Source: DASXHZ01 sp036488085 (GTDB lineage: Bacteria > Acidobacteriota > Thermoanaerobaculia > Gp7-AA8). Taken from it: a stretch of 39,580 nucleotides of DNA. Below the pieces are notes generated by a model, which saw only the letters and a list, made by a program, of their open reading frames with translations, did no database searches and was not told the DNA's origin. Below are positions 1-8,425 of this stretch, piece by piece; the first letter of the stretch is position 1; each line of letters starts with the position of its first letter. The DNA lies in the NCBI GenBank assembly GCA_036488085.1, contig DASXHZ010000054.1, positions 1 to 39,580 on the forward strand. The letters run 5' to 3'. The translations under genes were made by a program, and so were the position numbers.

Positions 1-899
<899 letters not shown>

Positions 900-906
900 A
901 CGGTAG

Positions 907-1569
907 TTACTGGAGTGTCACCGACGCCGACGCCGCCTGCGCTTCGCCGCGCTTGTGGACGCTGACGTTGAGCACGGAGCCGGGTGGGTTGACCGGAAGC
1001 TCGTAGACGAGTTTCGAGCCGCTCTCGCTCCGGAGTTGGGAGATGAGGCGCGCGTTCGGGTGCGTCTCGACCGTTAGCTCTTCCGGCGTTGCGTTCTGGA
1101 CGAACACGACGAAGCGTTGCGGCTCGCCGTTCTTCACATGCGCCGACGCGCTCGGGACGAACGACGCGCCGTTCAGTTGGAACGGATAACCGGCGTGAGT
1201 CCGGTCGTGCGAGCCGCCCTTGACCATCACCCACGACACCCCCTGATCCTGAAAGAGCGGTTGCGAGACCGCCATCTCGCCTTTCGAAGGAACGACCACG
1301 TCGCTCCGGACGTAGCCTTTCCTGTCGTTTTCGACGATGCGGACCAGGGTCTTCACCGCGTACTTTCCAGGCGGGAGCGACAAGGTGGCGTAGTACTTCA
1401 CACCGCTGGATCGCAGCGTCGCGGCGAGCTTGTTCAGGTCGAGCGCCGCACGTTGGTAGAGCGAATCGCGAACCTTGCCGTCGTCGTCGAACGCATACGT
1501 GAAAATCTCCAACGTCGCCGTCGTCCCGGAAACCGTCTCGAGGTCTCTCCCTTCGATCTCGAGAATCAC
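907..1569 (-). CDS. C-terminal fragment of VWFA-related protein (downstream of frameshift)
   Basis: This 220-codon frame matches the last third of the intact paralogue at 2955-4955 along its whole length (LFTYAFDDxGxVRD, GVKYYATLSLPPG, FVPSASxHVxNGEP, RFVVFVQNA). It has no signal peptide of its own. Its first codon, GTG at 1567-1569, overlaps the TGA of the upstream frame as GTGA. Extending the frame upstream past that GTG restores homology (FPTAGTNAQVPVI against the paralogue's FNEDGDKAQVPVI), so the split comes from one missing base near 1603-1604. It could be a real inactivating frameshift, a sequencing error, or less likely a translationally coupled second polypeptide. Function is unknown; the intact protein is probably exported. 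Confidence 0.7.
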   Translation of the reverse strand: MILEIEGRDLETVSGTTATLEIFTYAFDDDGKVRDSLYQRAALDLNKLAATLRSSGVKYYATLSLPPGKYAVKTLVRIVENDRKGYVRSDVVVPSKGEMAVSQPLFQDQGVSWVMVKGGSHDRTHAGYPFQLNGASFVPSASAHVKNGEPQRFVVFVQNATPEELTVETHPNARLISQLRSESGSKLVYELPVNPPGSVLNVSVHKRGEAQAASASVTLQ

Positions 1570-2945
1570 CGGGACCTGAGCGTTCGTGCCGGCGGTTGGG
1601 AAGGAACGGCCAGCGACGCGACGTGCACGGCATCCTGCGGGAGATCGCTCATGATGATCTCGGCATTGCTCAGCGTCCGCTCCTCGGTGCCCTCGCCGCC
1701 TGCTTCGTAGTAGCCGCTGCGAGCGATGACCCTCCCGCCAGGTACGTCCACGAGCTTGACCTTGACGTCGTGGAACTTCCCCGGTTTCGACGTCGGAGCC
1801 TGGAACGCCAGGACATACACGACCTCCTCCGACTTCATCACGCGCTGGAAGTCGGCGGCGAGGTCGTTCGAGTTCTTGAACACCGTTCCGCCCGTCACGT
1901 CGGAGAGGAGGTGGAGGCCTTCGTTCGATTTCTTCAGTGACCCGGTCAGGTTCCCCTCTCGCGCATCGACATTCGAGCGGATCCCCGCGATATCGATCGT
2001 ATCGATGACGACTCCGCTTCGTTTCGCCGCGTCGGCCATCCGCTGGACGAGCGACATGCTCGCCGCCGATCCATACCGCCGGTCGTTGTCGACGAGCCAG
2101 AGGTGACCGCGCTCGATGGCGGCGTTCTCTTCCACCGTTTGCTGATCGAGTGACGCCTCGCGCCCCTGGACGAAACGGGCGTCGAAGCCCTCGGACAGGA
2201 GCACGAGGTGCTTCTGGCCGCGGACCGCGCGGAGCATCGTGGCCAATCCGGCGAGGAGATTGATCTCGCGATCGACGTTATCCCCGTTGTACGCGTCGTT
2301 CATGCGACGTTGCTGAACGAGCATCGCGTCCGTTTCTTTCGGTCCGGCGCTGCCGGTGCCGCTGGCACCCTTCCTCGAATCGTCATACAACGCGTCTTCC
2401 GCTTCCTTCTGCATCCCGGCTCCGGCGAGCTGCAGCGGATCGAAGGCGCGGAAGTTCTTCGGATCGGCGATCGCGGCATCGACGATCGCGCGATCCGTCG
2501 TGAAGGAAGTGAGGACCCGAAAGCCATGAGCGACGTCGACCGTCGCGACACCGATGAGGTCCTGTTCCGACGCCATCTGCGCCACGAACTTTCGCGCCGC
2601 ATCTTTCGCGCGGGTCATCGCGTTTGGCGACGAATAGCTCATGTCGAATACGAGGAGGAAGTTCCTCCGTGCGGACGGATTCATGGACGGCACGTTGAGG
2701 GTCGGGGAGCTCGGCAACTCCGCTTCCGGCGACGCGAAGTCGACTGCCTCGAAACCGTTGATCGCACGCTTCGTCCCCTCGTCGACGATCTCGAAGTTCG
2801 CCTTCGTCAGTCCGCGAACGGCGTTGCCGCTCCGGTCGACGACCGTGACCGGCACTTCGACGTAACTCACAGTGATGCTCTCCTTGACCTGGGCCGACAG
2901 GCTCGCGGCCAGCAAGAGCAGGGGAGCGATCAGCGCGGTTCGCAT
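1566..2945 (-). CDS. VWFA-related secreted protein, N-terminal part (frameshifted)
   Basis: It encodes 459 aa with an N-terminal signal peptide (residues 1-19, ending SLSAQ). A conserved strand region (VPVTVVDRSG) follows, then a von Willebrand factor A domain from about residue 95. The MIDAS metal motif DMSYS (D101, S103, S105) is intact. The family is the VWFA-related type common in Acidobacteria, with no agreed biochemical role; metal-dependent adhesion or assembly is the usual inference. The last 13 or so residues (SQPPARTLRSR) do not match the paralogue and result from a one-base shift near 1603-1604. The gene starts 9 bases after the stop of the paralogue at 2955-4955, so the two form an operon from a tandem duplication. 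Confidence 0.82.
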   Translation of the reverse strand: MRTALIAPLLLLAASLSAQVKESITVSYVEVPVTVVDRSGNAVRGLTKANFEIVDEGTKRAINGFEAVDFASPEAELPSSPTLNVPSMNPSARRNFLLVFDMSYSSPNAMTRAKDAARKFVAQMASEQDLIGVATVDVAHGFRVLTSFTTDRAIVDAAIADPKNFRAFDPLQLAGAGMQKEAEDALYDDSRKGASGTGSAGPKETDAMLVQQRRMNDAYNGDNVDREINLLAGLATMLRAVRGQKHLVLLSEGFDARFVQGREASLDQQTVEENAAIERGHLWLVDNDRRYGSAASMSLVQRMADAAKRSGVVIDTIDIAGIRSNVDAREGNLTGSLKKSNEGLHLLSDVTGGTVFKNSNDLAADFQRVMKSEEVVYVLAFQAPTSKPGKFHDVKVKLVDVPGGRVIARSGYYEAGGEGTEERTLSNAEIIMSDLPQDAVHVASLAVPSQPPARTLRSR

Positions 2946-2954
2946 GAAGGTTCC

Positions 2955-4955
2955 TTAATGCGCGCTGATCGGAGTGCTCGCCGTTCTGGAATCCTCGCTC
3001 CCGCGCTTCGTCATCGTGACGTTCAGCATCGAGACCGCGGGGGCCACTTTGCCGAGCTCGAAGACCAGCTTCGACCCGTACGGAGTCTTCACCTGCGAAA
3101 GCATCTTCGCCTCCGGGTTCGTCGCGAAGGTGATCTCGTCGGGGGACGCGTTCTGGACGAACACGACGAAGCGCCGCGGCTCGCCGCCATTCACGTGCAC
3201 GGAGGCGCTCGGGACGAACGGCTCGCCGTTGATCACGAATGGATATGAGCCGCCGCTCTTGTCGTGCGACGGCCCCTTGATCATCAGCCACCTCGAAGGC
3301 GCCTCCACGAAGAACGGCTGGGAGACGGCGACGTCGTTCTTCGCCGGAACGACGATGTCGGTTCGCGTGTAGCCTTTCTTGTCGCTCTCGACGACGCGAA
3401 CGAGGTTCTTGACAGCGTACCTGCCCGGCGGCAGCGAGAGCGTCGCGTAGTACTTCACGCCGGACGCCTGCAGCGCCGCGCCGACCTTGGCGAGGTCGAG
3501 CTCCACGCGCTGGTAGATCTGGTCGCGGACGAGACCCTCATCGTCGAATGCGTAGGTGAAGAGATCGAGACTGACCTTCTTGCCGCTCACCGCCCCCGCG
3601 ATGTCGCTGCCATTCACTTCCACGATCACCGGCACCTGCGCCTTATCGCCGTCCTCGTTGAAGGGCGCGACGAGCGCAGCGATGTGAAGCGCGTCCTGGG
3701 CCACGTCGTTGACCACGATCTCGGCATTGCTCAGCGTCCGCTCGGCCGCCGTATCGCCGCCCGCCTCGTAGTAGCCGCTGCGCGCAATCGCGCGTCCGCC
3801 CGGCACGTTCACGAGCTTCACCTTCACGTTGTGGAACTTCCCAGGCTGTGAGACCGGCGCCTGGAACGCGAGGACGTAGCGCACTTCCTCGGTCTTGATG
3901 ACGCGCTCGAAGCTGCCGGCAAGATCGTTCGAGTTCTGGAACACGGTGCCGCCGGTCGAGTTGGCGAGCAGGTGCAGTCCTTCGTTCGATTTCCGTTGTA
4001 GTCCGTCGCGGGCGTCGAGGTCGGTGCGGATGCCGTGAATGTCGACGGCATCGAGGATGACGTCAGACCGTTTCGCGAATTCCGCCATCTTGCGCACGAG
4101 GTCCATGCTCGCCGAAGAGCCGTACCGGTTGTCGTTGTCGACGTTCCAGATCTGTCCCGACTCGGTCATCGACTGCTCTTCCTGCGCCTGGTCGCTCGAG
4201 CCGGCGTCGCGGCCCTGGATCAGCCGTGAGTCGAACCCCTCGGAGAGGAAGATGAGGTGCTTCTGTCCGCGCACCGCCCGGAGCACCTTTGAAAGCCCGG
4301 TGAGCAGGTTGAGCTGCCGGTCGATTTTGTTCCGGTTGTACTGGTCCTGCTGCCTATCCATCATCCGCGCGATGTCGCGCAGCTCGCTCGGCGCCCTGCC
4401 GCCATCCGAAAACTGGTTGAGCGTCTCCTTGTCGAAACCGGCCCCGGCGAGCTGTAGCGGATCCAACGTCTGGAACGTTCCCGGATTCGCGATCGCGGCG
4501 TCGACCAGTTTGCGGTCCGTCGTGAAGGAGGTGAGAAGCCGGAAGCCGTGAGACACGTCGACCGTGGCGACGCCGACGCGGTCCTGCCTCGTGATCATCT
4601 TCATGACGAAACTGCGCGCGGCGTCCTGCGCGCGGGTGATCGTATGGGGGGATGAGAACGTGAGGTCGAAGACGATCAGGAAGTTGCGCCGCGCGGCAGG
4701 GTTCAGCGGCGATACGTTCTTCACGGAGTCGAGGGACGCAAAGTCGACGGTGTCGAAGCCGGAGATGGCGCGCTTCTTCCCCTCGTCGATGATCTCGAAA
4801 TTCGCCGCGGTCAGGCCCCGCATCGCATTCCCGCTCCGGTCGACGACCGTGACCGGCACCTCGACGTAGCTGACGGTGATGCTCTCCTTCACCTGCGCCG
4901 CCGCCGAACCGGCGGCGAGCAACAGCAACAGCGCAAACCGCGTCGCAGAGCGCAT
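2955..4955 (-). CDS. VWFA-related secreted protein (intact paralogue)
   Basis: This 666-aa protein has a clear signal peptide (hydrophobic residues 7-20, cleavage after SAAA). The VWFA domain begins near residue 92 and the C-terminal beta-rich domain runs from about 440 to 650. The MIDAS-like motif is DLTFS (D97, T99, S101), with Thr replacing the first Ser. The ATG at 4953-4955 is preceded by a purine-rich GGGGGGAG ribosome site, which supports this start. It is the first gene of a pair with the frameshifted copy downstream. Location is inferred to be periplasm or outer surface. The specific function is not known. Confidence 0.9.
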   Translation of the reverse strand: MRSATRFALLLLLAAGSAAAQVKESITVSYVEVPVTVVDRSGNAMRGLTAANFEIIDEGKKRAISGFDTVDFASLDSVKNVSPLNPAARRNFLIVFDLTFSSPHTITRAQDAARSFVMKMITRQDRVGVATVDVSHGFRLLTSFTTDRKLVDAAIANPGTFQTLDPLQLAGAGFDKETLNQFSDGGRAPSELRDIARMMDRQQDQYNRNKIDRQLNLLTGLSKVLRAVRGQKHLIFLSEGFDSRLIQGRDAGSSDQAQEEQSMTESGQIWNVDNDNRYGSSASMDLVRKMAEFAKRSDVILDAVDIHGIRTDLDARDGLQRKSNEGLHLLANSTGGTVFQNSNDLAGSFERVIKTEEVRYVLAFQAPVSQPGKFHNVKVKLVNVPGGRAIARSGYYEAGGDTAAERTLSNAEIVVNDVAQDALHIAALVAPFNEDGDKAQVPVIVEVNGSDIAGAVSGKKVSLDLFTYAFDDEGLVRDQIYQRVELDLAKVGAALQASGVKYYATLSLPPGRYAVKNLVRVVESDKKGYTRTDIVVPAKNDVAVSQPFFVEAPSRWLMIKGPSHDKSGGSYPFVINGEPFVPSASVHVNGGEPRRFVVFVQNASPDEITFATNPEAKMLSQVKTPYGSKLVFELGKVAPAVSMLNVTMTKRGSEDSRTASTPISAH

Positions 4956-5021
4956 GGTCTCCCCCCCTGTGAAAGCGTCATGGTACGCCGCCGCGGAGGC
5001 GAATTTCAGCGCCCCACGTGG

Positions 5022-5045
5022 AGAGCAGACATTCGTGTCTGCTCT
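5022..5045. repeat. Perfect 10-bp hairpin with TTCG tetraloop
   Basis: The arms AGAGCAGACA (5022-5031) and TGTCTGCTCT (5036-5045) are fully complementary around TTCG. The element lies between the stop of the SDR gene (5078) and the start of the VWFA operon (4955), both on the minus strand. There is no T-run on either side, so a classical rho-independent terminator is not shown. A REP-like hairpin or rho-assisted 3' end are alternatives. Confidence 0.55.
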
Positions 5046-5077
5046 GTTACGCGCTTGCCCGCCTCAGCGGTAACGCC

Positions 5078-5803
5078 TCACGTTCCCATCACCAAACCGC
5101 CATCCACCGAGAGCACGGCGCCATGGACGAACTTCGCGGCGTCGGACGCCAGCCAGGCGTACGCATTCGCGATGTCGGCGGGCTCGCCCATACGGCCGAG
5201 CGGCGTGTGCTGCGTCATGGTGTCGAGGATCGTCGGCGGCACCGCCTTGGCCATGTCGGTCGCGATAAACCCCGGCGCAACGGCGTTGACGCGGATTTTG
5301 TACTTCCCCAGCTCGCGCGCCCACGTCTTGGTGAAGCTGATGACCCCCGCCTTCGTGGCGGCGTAGTTGGTCTGTCCGAAGTTGCCGTAGAGACCGACGA
5401 TCGACGAGGCGTTGAGGATCACCCCGCCACCGCTGCGGATCATGTGCGGAACGACGGCGCGCGTGCAGATGAAGACGGCGCGGAGGTTGACGTCGATCAC
5501 GGCGTCGAACGCCGCGTCGTCCATCGTCGACACCACCTCGCCGTCCTTGTACTTCACGAGCTGTGCGTCGCGGGTGATGCCGGCGTTGTTGACGAGCACG
5601 TCGATGCGGCGGTACTTCGCGATGACGTCATTCGTCGCCGCCTCGACCATCTCCTGGTTCGTAACGTCGACGCGATCGTCGCCCGTGACGTCCCAGACGA
5701 CCACTCGCGCCCCTTCGCTCGTGAACCGTTCGACGGTCGCGCGTCCGATTCCGCGCGCGCCACCGGTGACGATGACCACTTTGTCGGTGAGATTCAGATC
5801 CAT
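5078..5803 (-). CDS. SDR-family NAD(P)-dependent oxidoreductase (FabG/PhaB-like)
   Basis: This 241-aa protein has the classical short-chain dehydrogenase layout: cofactor motif TGGARGIG (13-20), NNAG (72-75), catalytic Ser in NASS (133/134), YAATK (Y147, K151), then the PGFIATDM substrate loop and a C-terminal VDGG. It most resembles 3-oxoacyl-ACP or acetoacetyl-CoA reductases, which reduce beta-ketoacyl thioesters in the cytoplasm. The residue after the second strand is Asp in VVVWDVT, which may favour NADH over NADPH. The ATG at 5801-5803 lies one base after the stop of the VKOR-like gene, so the two are co-transcribed. The substrate cannot be read from sequence. Confidence 0.93.
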   Translation of the reverse strand: MDLNLTDKVVIVTGGARGIGRATVERFTSEGARVVVWDVTGDDRVDVTNQEMVEAATNDVIAKYRRIDVLVNNAGITRDAQLVKYKDGEVVSTMDDAAFDAVIDVNLRAVFICTRAVVPHMIRSGGGVILNASSIVGLYGNFGQTNYAATKAGVISFTKTWARELGKYKIRVNAVAPGFIATDMAKAVPPTILDTMTQHTPLGRMGEPADIANAYAWLASDAAKFVHGAVLSVDGGLVMGT

Positions 5804-5804
5804 A

Positions 5805-6257
5805 TCAGCGTTCGACGGCTAAGCCAGCTATCGTCAATGAGATCGTCGCAGAAACGAGGCAGAAGAAACAGCCGGCGTGGATGACGAACGCCTGCAGACC
5901 GATCAGGGCGAGGGCGGCAACGGCGAGCGCGGCGGTGTTGAGGCCGAAGAGAAGCGCGACCCAACGGCGTTCGCGATACCGCTCTGAAGAGCCCAGCAGC
6001 GCGAAAAACAACTCCGACGCGTAAGCCGTGGCGCCGAGGAGCGAGTCGGGGACGATCGTGAAGCGGCGGATCGCCTCCGACACCTTTGAATCGAGCACCA
6101 GCTCGGAGCCGCGGCCGAACAACGGATCCCACACCGACACGATCATGCGGAGTTGGTAGAGGCCGAGGTAGGCGGCGACGCACATCGCGACCGCAGCGAG
6201 CGCCGCGATGACGAGCCGCCGCGACCGGCGCGAGGGGCTCACACGTTGCATGGGCAT
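5805..6257 (-). CDS. VKOR-like (vitamin K epoxide reductase family) membrane protein
   Basis: This 150-aa protein has about four hydrophobic segments (14-36, 70-90, 99-122, 124-146). The PDSLLG...YA segment (70-80) and the CFFC redox motif (130-133) in the last membrane helix fit the VKOR family, whose members reduce quinones and reoxidise DsbA-like partners in the envelope. The loop where the family normally has a second cysteine pair (here about 42-58, WDPLFGRGSELVLDSK) contains no cysteine, so electron relay to a partner may differ. No fused thioredoxin domain is present. The gene is read divergently from the transducer gene, with only 6 bases between start codons. An ATG at 6249-6251 is an alternative start. 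Confidence 0.75.
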   Translation of the reverse strand: MPMQRVSPSRRSRRLVIAALAAVAMCVAAYLGLYQLRMIVSVWDPLFGRGSELVLDSKVSEAIRRFTIVPDSLLGATAYASELFFALLGSSERYRERRWVALLFGLNTAALAVAALALIGLQAFVIHAGCFFCLVSATISLTIAGLAVER

Positions 6258-6263
6258 TCAAGT

Positions 6264-6650
6264 ATGGAACGACAAGCAATTGGCGCGCGCACTTGGGCGA
6301 TCGCGGAGGGTTACATCCCCGCCTGGAGCCATGGCCCCGAGCCGGAGTTCACCAGCCACGAGACCGCGTGCATCCTGAACACCAACGACGCCGAGGCGCA
6401 CGTCGAGATCACGATCTACTTCTCCGACCGCGATCCCGCCGGCCCGTATCGCGTCACCGTCGGCGCCCGACGGACGAAACACGTCCGCTTCAATGACCTC
6501 TCCGACCCCGCGCCCGTCCCGCGCGGCACCGACTACTCGAGCGTCATCGTCTCGGACATCCCGGTCGTCGTCCAACACACCAGACTCGACTCGCGGCAGT
6601 CGGAGAACGCGCTGATCACGACTATCGCGTGGGCGGCTGTAGGGCAGTGA
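6264..6650 (+). CDS. Sensory rhodopsin transducer family protein (ASRT-like)
   Basis: This 128-aa soluble protein matches the Anabaena sensory rhodopsin transducer family almost end to end as I recall it: WAIAEGYIP, LTSHETACILN-type block (here FTSHETACILN), VEITIYFSDRDP, TKHVRFNDL, VVVQHTRLDSRQ. Family members are small beta-sandwich tetramers; the Anabaena protein binds a photosensory rhodopsin and may act as a carbohydrate- or DNA-binding switch, but most bacterial homologues have no rhodopsin nearby. None is visible here, so a light role is not supported. The ATG at 6264 was chosen because family homology starts there; it has no visible Shine-Dalgarno and lies 6 bases from the divergent VKOR-like start, suggesting overlapping promoters or a leaderless mRNA. 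Confidence 0.88.
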   Translation: MERQAIGARTWAIAEGYIPAWSHGPEPEFTSHETACILNTNDAEAHVEITIYFSDRDPAGPYRVTVGARRTKHVRFNDLSDPAPVPRGTDYSSVIVSDIPVVVQHTRLDSRQSENALITTIAWAAVGQ

Positions 6651-6656
6651 TCGACA

Positions 6657-7406
6657 TTACCTTCCGGGATCGTCGCGAACGACGCGGAATCCGATACTGA
6701 AACCGCGCCATTGCGGCTCGTGCGTGTAGCGCAGCGCGCTTCGGGCGCTGCCGGCGTCGAAGTACCAGCTCCCGCCACGGATGACTTTGTAGCGGCTGCC
6801 GCAGCGGTTCACCGGATCCCGGACCTGGTGGTCGGGATACGGGCAGTACTCGTCGGCGCACCACTCCCAGACGTTCCCGTGCATATCGTACAGACCCCAG
6901 CGATTCGCGCGGTACGACGCGACGCGCATCGGACGGTGGCCGTTGTAATTCGCGGCTTCAGTCGAGAGGCGACCGCCGAACGCATACTCGGTGCTCGTCC
7001 CGGCGCGGCAGGCGTACTCCCACTCGGCCTCGGTGGGCAGACGGAAGTGCCCTCCGCCGTGCGCGCTGAGCCGCTGCAGAAAGGCCTGCACGTCGTACCA
7101 CGTGACGCGTTCAACCGGCAGCTCCGGCACGCCGTCCCGAAAGAAACTCGGGCTCGAGCCCATCACGGTCTTCCACTGCGCCTGGGTCACCTCGGTGGCG
7201 GACATGTAGAACGACCGCGAGATGACGACGCGATGCTGTGTTTCGTCGTTCCGCCGTCCCGCCTCGCTCATCGGCGAGCCCATCACGAAAGTCCCCGCCG
7301 GGATGCGCACGAAACGCATCCGCGTCCACGGCTCCGTCCAGCCCCGACTGGGGTGGCACGAGGTGCAGAGGAGGACAACGAAGCCGAGGATCGCCGCGCC
7401 GCGCAC
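6657..7406 (-). CDS. FGE-sulfatase-fold (SUMF1-like) putative lipoprotein
   Basis: About 249 aa from the GTG at 7404-7406. A short hydrophobic leader ends in CTSC, a possible though atypical lipobox. The FGE fold follows: FVRIPAGTFVMGS, ATEVTQAQW, PVERVTWYDVQAF, LPTEAEWEYACRAG, GLYDMHGNVWEW, VIRGGSW and GFRVVRD. True formylglycine-generating enzymes carry a Cys pair in the GGS(x)nC segment near the C-terminus; here that stretch (SWYFDAGSARSAL) has none, so sulfatase-activating oxidase activity is unlikely and a ligand-binding role is possible. The start is uncertain because the frame stays open upstream. It converges with the transducer gene, with 6 bases between stops. A fragment resembling the transducer's 3' end lies just upstream of its start. 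Confidence 0.8.
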   Translation of the reverse strand: MRGAAILGFVVLLCTSCHPSRGWTEPWTRMRFVRIPAGTFVMGSPMSEAGRRNDETQHRVVISRSFYMSATEVTQAQWKTVMGSSPSFFRDGVPELPVERVTWYDVQAFLQRLSAHGGGHFRLPTEAEWEYACRAGTSTEYAFGGRLSTEAANYNGHRPMRVASYRANRWGLYDMHGNVWEWCADEYCPYPDHQVRDPVNRCGSRYKVIRGGSWYFDAGSARSALRYTHEPQWRGFSIGFRVVRDDPGR

Positions 7407-7425
7407 AGAAACATCGTACCGATTC

Positions 7426-7464
7426 GCGCTGATTACCACGATGGCGTGGGCGGTGGCATCATGA
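7426..7464 (+). pseudogene. Relic resembling the transducer gene's 3' end
   Basis: The 13 codons read ALITTMAWAVAS then stop. The intact transducer gene ends ALITTIAWAAVGQ. Over the first nine codons 23 of 27 bases agree, and all four differences are at third codon positions, which suggests a diverged coding copy rather than chance. No homology is visible further upstream. The two tails flank the FGE-like gene, 817 bases apart. Confidence 0.45.
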
Positions 7465-7468
7465 AGGC

Positions 7469-7714
7469 GTGAATGGCTACGCCAAGGCCGGCATCGTCGC
7501 GGTAGGGTACGTCGGCGCATTTGTCGTCGCCTCGTTAGCGACAGCGGCGCGTATCGCCGCGACAGACAGCGCTCAAGCGAGCGCCGCGAGCGGCATGTAC
7601 GCGTTCGGCGACCTGATGCTGTTCGTCGGCGTCTTCGCCGTCGTCGCACTCCTGCCGACCGGCGCGGCTATCTACTTCCTCTGGTCGGGCCGCCCCGGCG
7701 CTAACCGGAGCTAG
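7469..7714 (+). CDS. Small two-helix membrane protein, unknown
   Basis: This 81-aa frame starts at GTG 7469. It has a hydrophobic segment at about 7-30 (GIVAVGYVGAFVVASLATAA) and another at about 48-72 ending FLWSGRP. Topology is probably two transmembrane helices with a short external loop. The GAAGG just before the start is too close for an ideal ribosome site, so the exact start is uncertain. It sits 12 bases before the V4R-like gene and may be co-transcribed with it. I do not recognise a family. Confidence 0.6.
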   Translation: MNGYAKAGIVAVGYVGAFVVASLATAARIAATDSAQASAASGMYAFGDLMLFVGVFAVVALLPTGAAIYFLWSGRPGANRS

Positions 7715-7726
7715 AATCTCCGAACA

Positions 7727-8362
7727 ATGTCTCTCCTCCTCGAACGCAAAGGCACGCCGGCCGCACTTCCGCGGCTCGACGGAAAGGAAGTACTGGTCGG
7801 ACCGAACCCGGATGCCGCGAAGGTGAAGGGTGTGATGTTCGGCGGCCGGAAGCAGTTCCTCATCGACTCGGCGGGCGAGCAGGGGTTCTACAACCTCCTG
7901 GCGCACCTCTCGCCGCGAACGATGACGTACACCCGCACGCCGCTCGCCTCGAGCTGGTGCGAATTCGAGTCGCTCATCGAGCTCGATCGCACGATCCACG
8001 AGACGCTGAAGGCGAAGTATCCGAACGTCCTGGCGCTCATCGGCGCGGCGTCGGCGGAGCTCGGGATCGGACGCGTCTACAAAAGCCTCGACTCGGTGGA
8101 GCTGCTCAAGTTCCTCGAGAACAACGCCCTCTTCCACAGCCAGTACCAGAAGTTCGGCAACGTCCGATTCGAGAAGACCGCGAACGGCGGGAAGATGATC
8201 TATACCGACTACCCCTGCTACAGCCCCATCTACTGCGCCAGCGCCCACGGCTACTTCATCGAGTCGATCCTCCGTCACGGCGGGACGGATCCGAACGTCA
8301 GCGAGACGAAGTGCCAGACGCTGGGCGACGTGAGCTGTACGTTCGAGATGACCTGGAGGTAG
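7727..8362 (+). CDS. V4R-like / TIGR02265-like small-molecule-binding protein
   Basis: This 211-aa soluble protein has no signal peptide. The C-terminal segment has GYFIESILRHGG followed by C196-x7-C204 (KCQTLGDVSCTFEM). That pattern closes V4R-type (4-vinyl-reductase-like) domains and the related ~200-aa family known mainly from Myxococcales. These domains bind hydrophobic ligands or metals, often as sensors or in tetrapyrrole and hydrocarbon pathways. A further YPCYSPIYC segment precedes it. No enzymatic residues can be assigned. It lies between a small membrane protein and the persulfide-dioxygenase-like gene on the same strand. Confidence 0.6.
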   Translation: MSLLLERKGTPAALPRLDGKEVLVGPNPDAAKVKGVMFGGRKQFLIDSAGEQGFYNLLAHLSPRTMTYTRTPLASSWCEFESLIELDRTIHETLKAKYPNVLALIGAASAELGIGRVYKSLDSVELLKFLENNALFHSQYQKFGNVRFEKTANGGKMIYTDYPCYSPIYCASAHGYFIESILRHGGTDPNVSETKCQTLGDVSCTFEMTWR

Positions 8363-8363
8363 C

Positions 8364-8425
8364 GAGGTTCCGGGGTTGCGGGGTTGCCGAACCGCTCGAC
8401 CTCGAAACCGCGTAACCTCGTAACC
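8364..8425. repeat. Octamer-register inverted array between two genes
   Basis: Cut into consecutive 8-mers from 8364, this stretch reads three units with GGTT at positions 3-6 (GAGGTTCC, GGGGTTGC, GGGGTTGC). Units with AACC or GACC at the same positions follow (CGAACCGC, TCGACCTC, GAAACCGC, GTAACCTC, then GTAACC). The two halves can pair as an imperfect hairpin. The last unit abuts the ATG at 8426, so any RNA structure would cover the ribosome site of the downstream gene. Confidence 0.6.

Noticed and set aside
6657..7406. Active sulfatase-modifying enzyme
   Set aside because: The Cys pair required for formylglycine formation is absent and no sulfatase gene is nearby.
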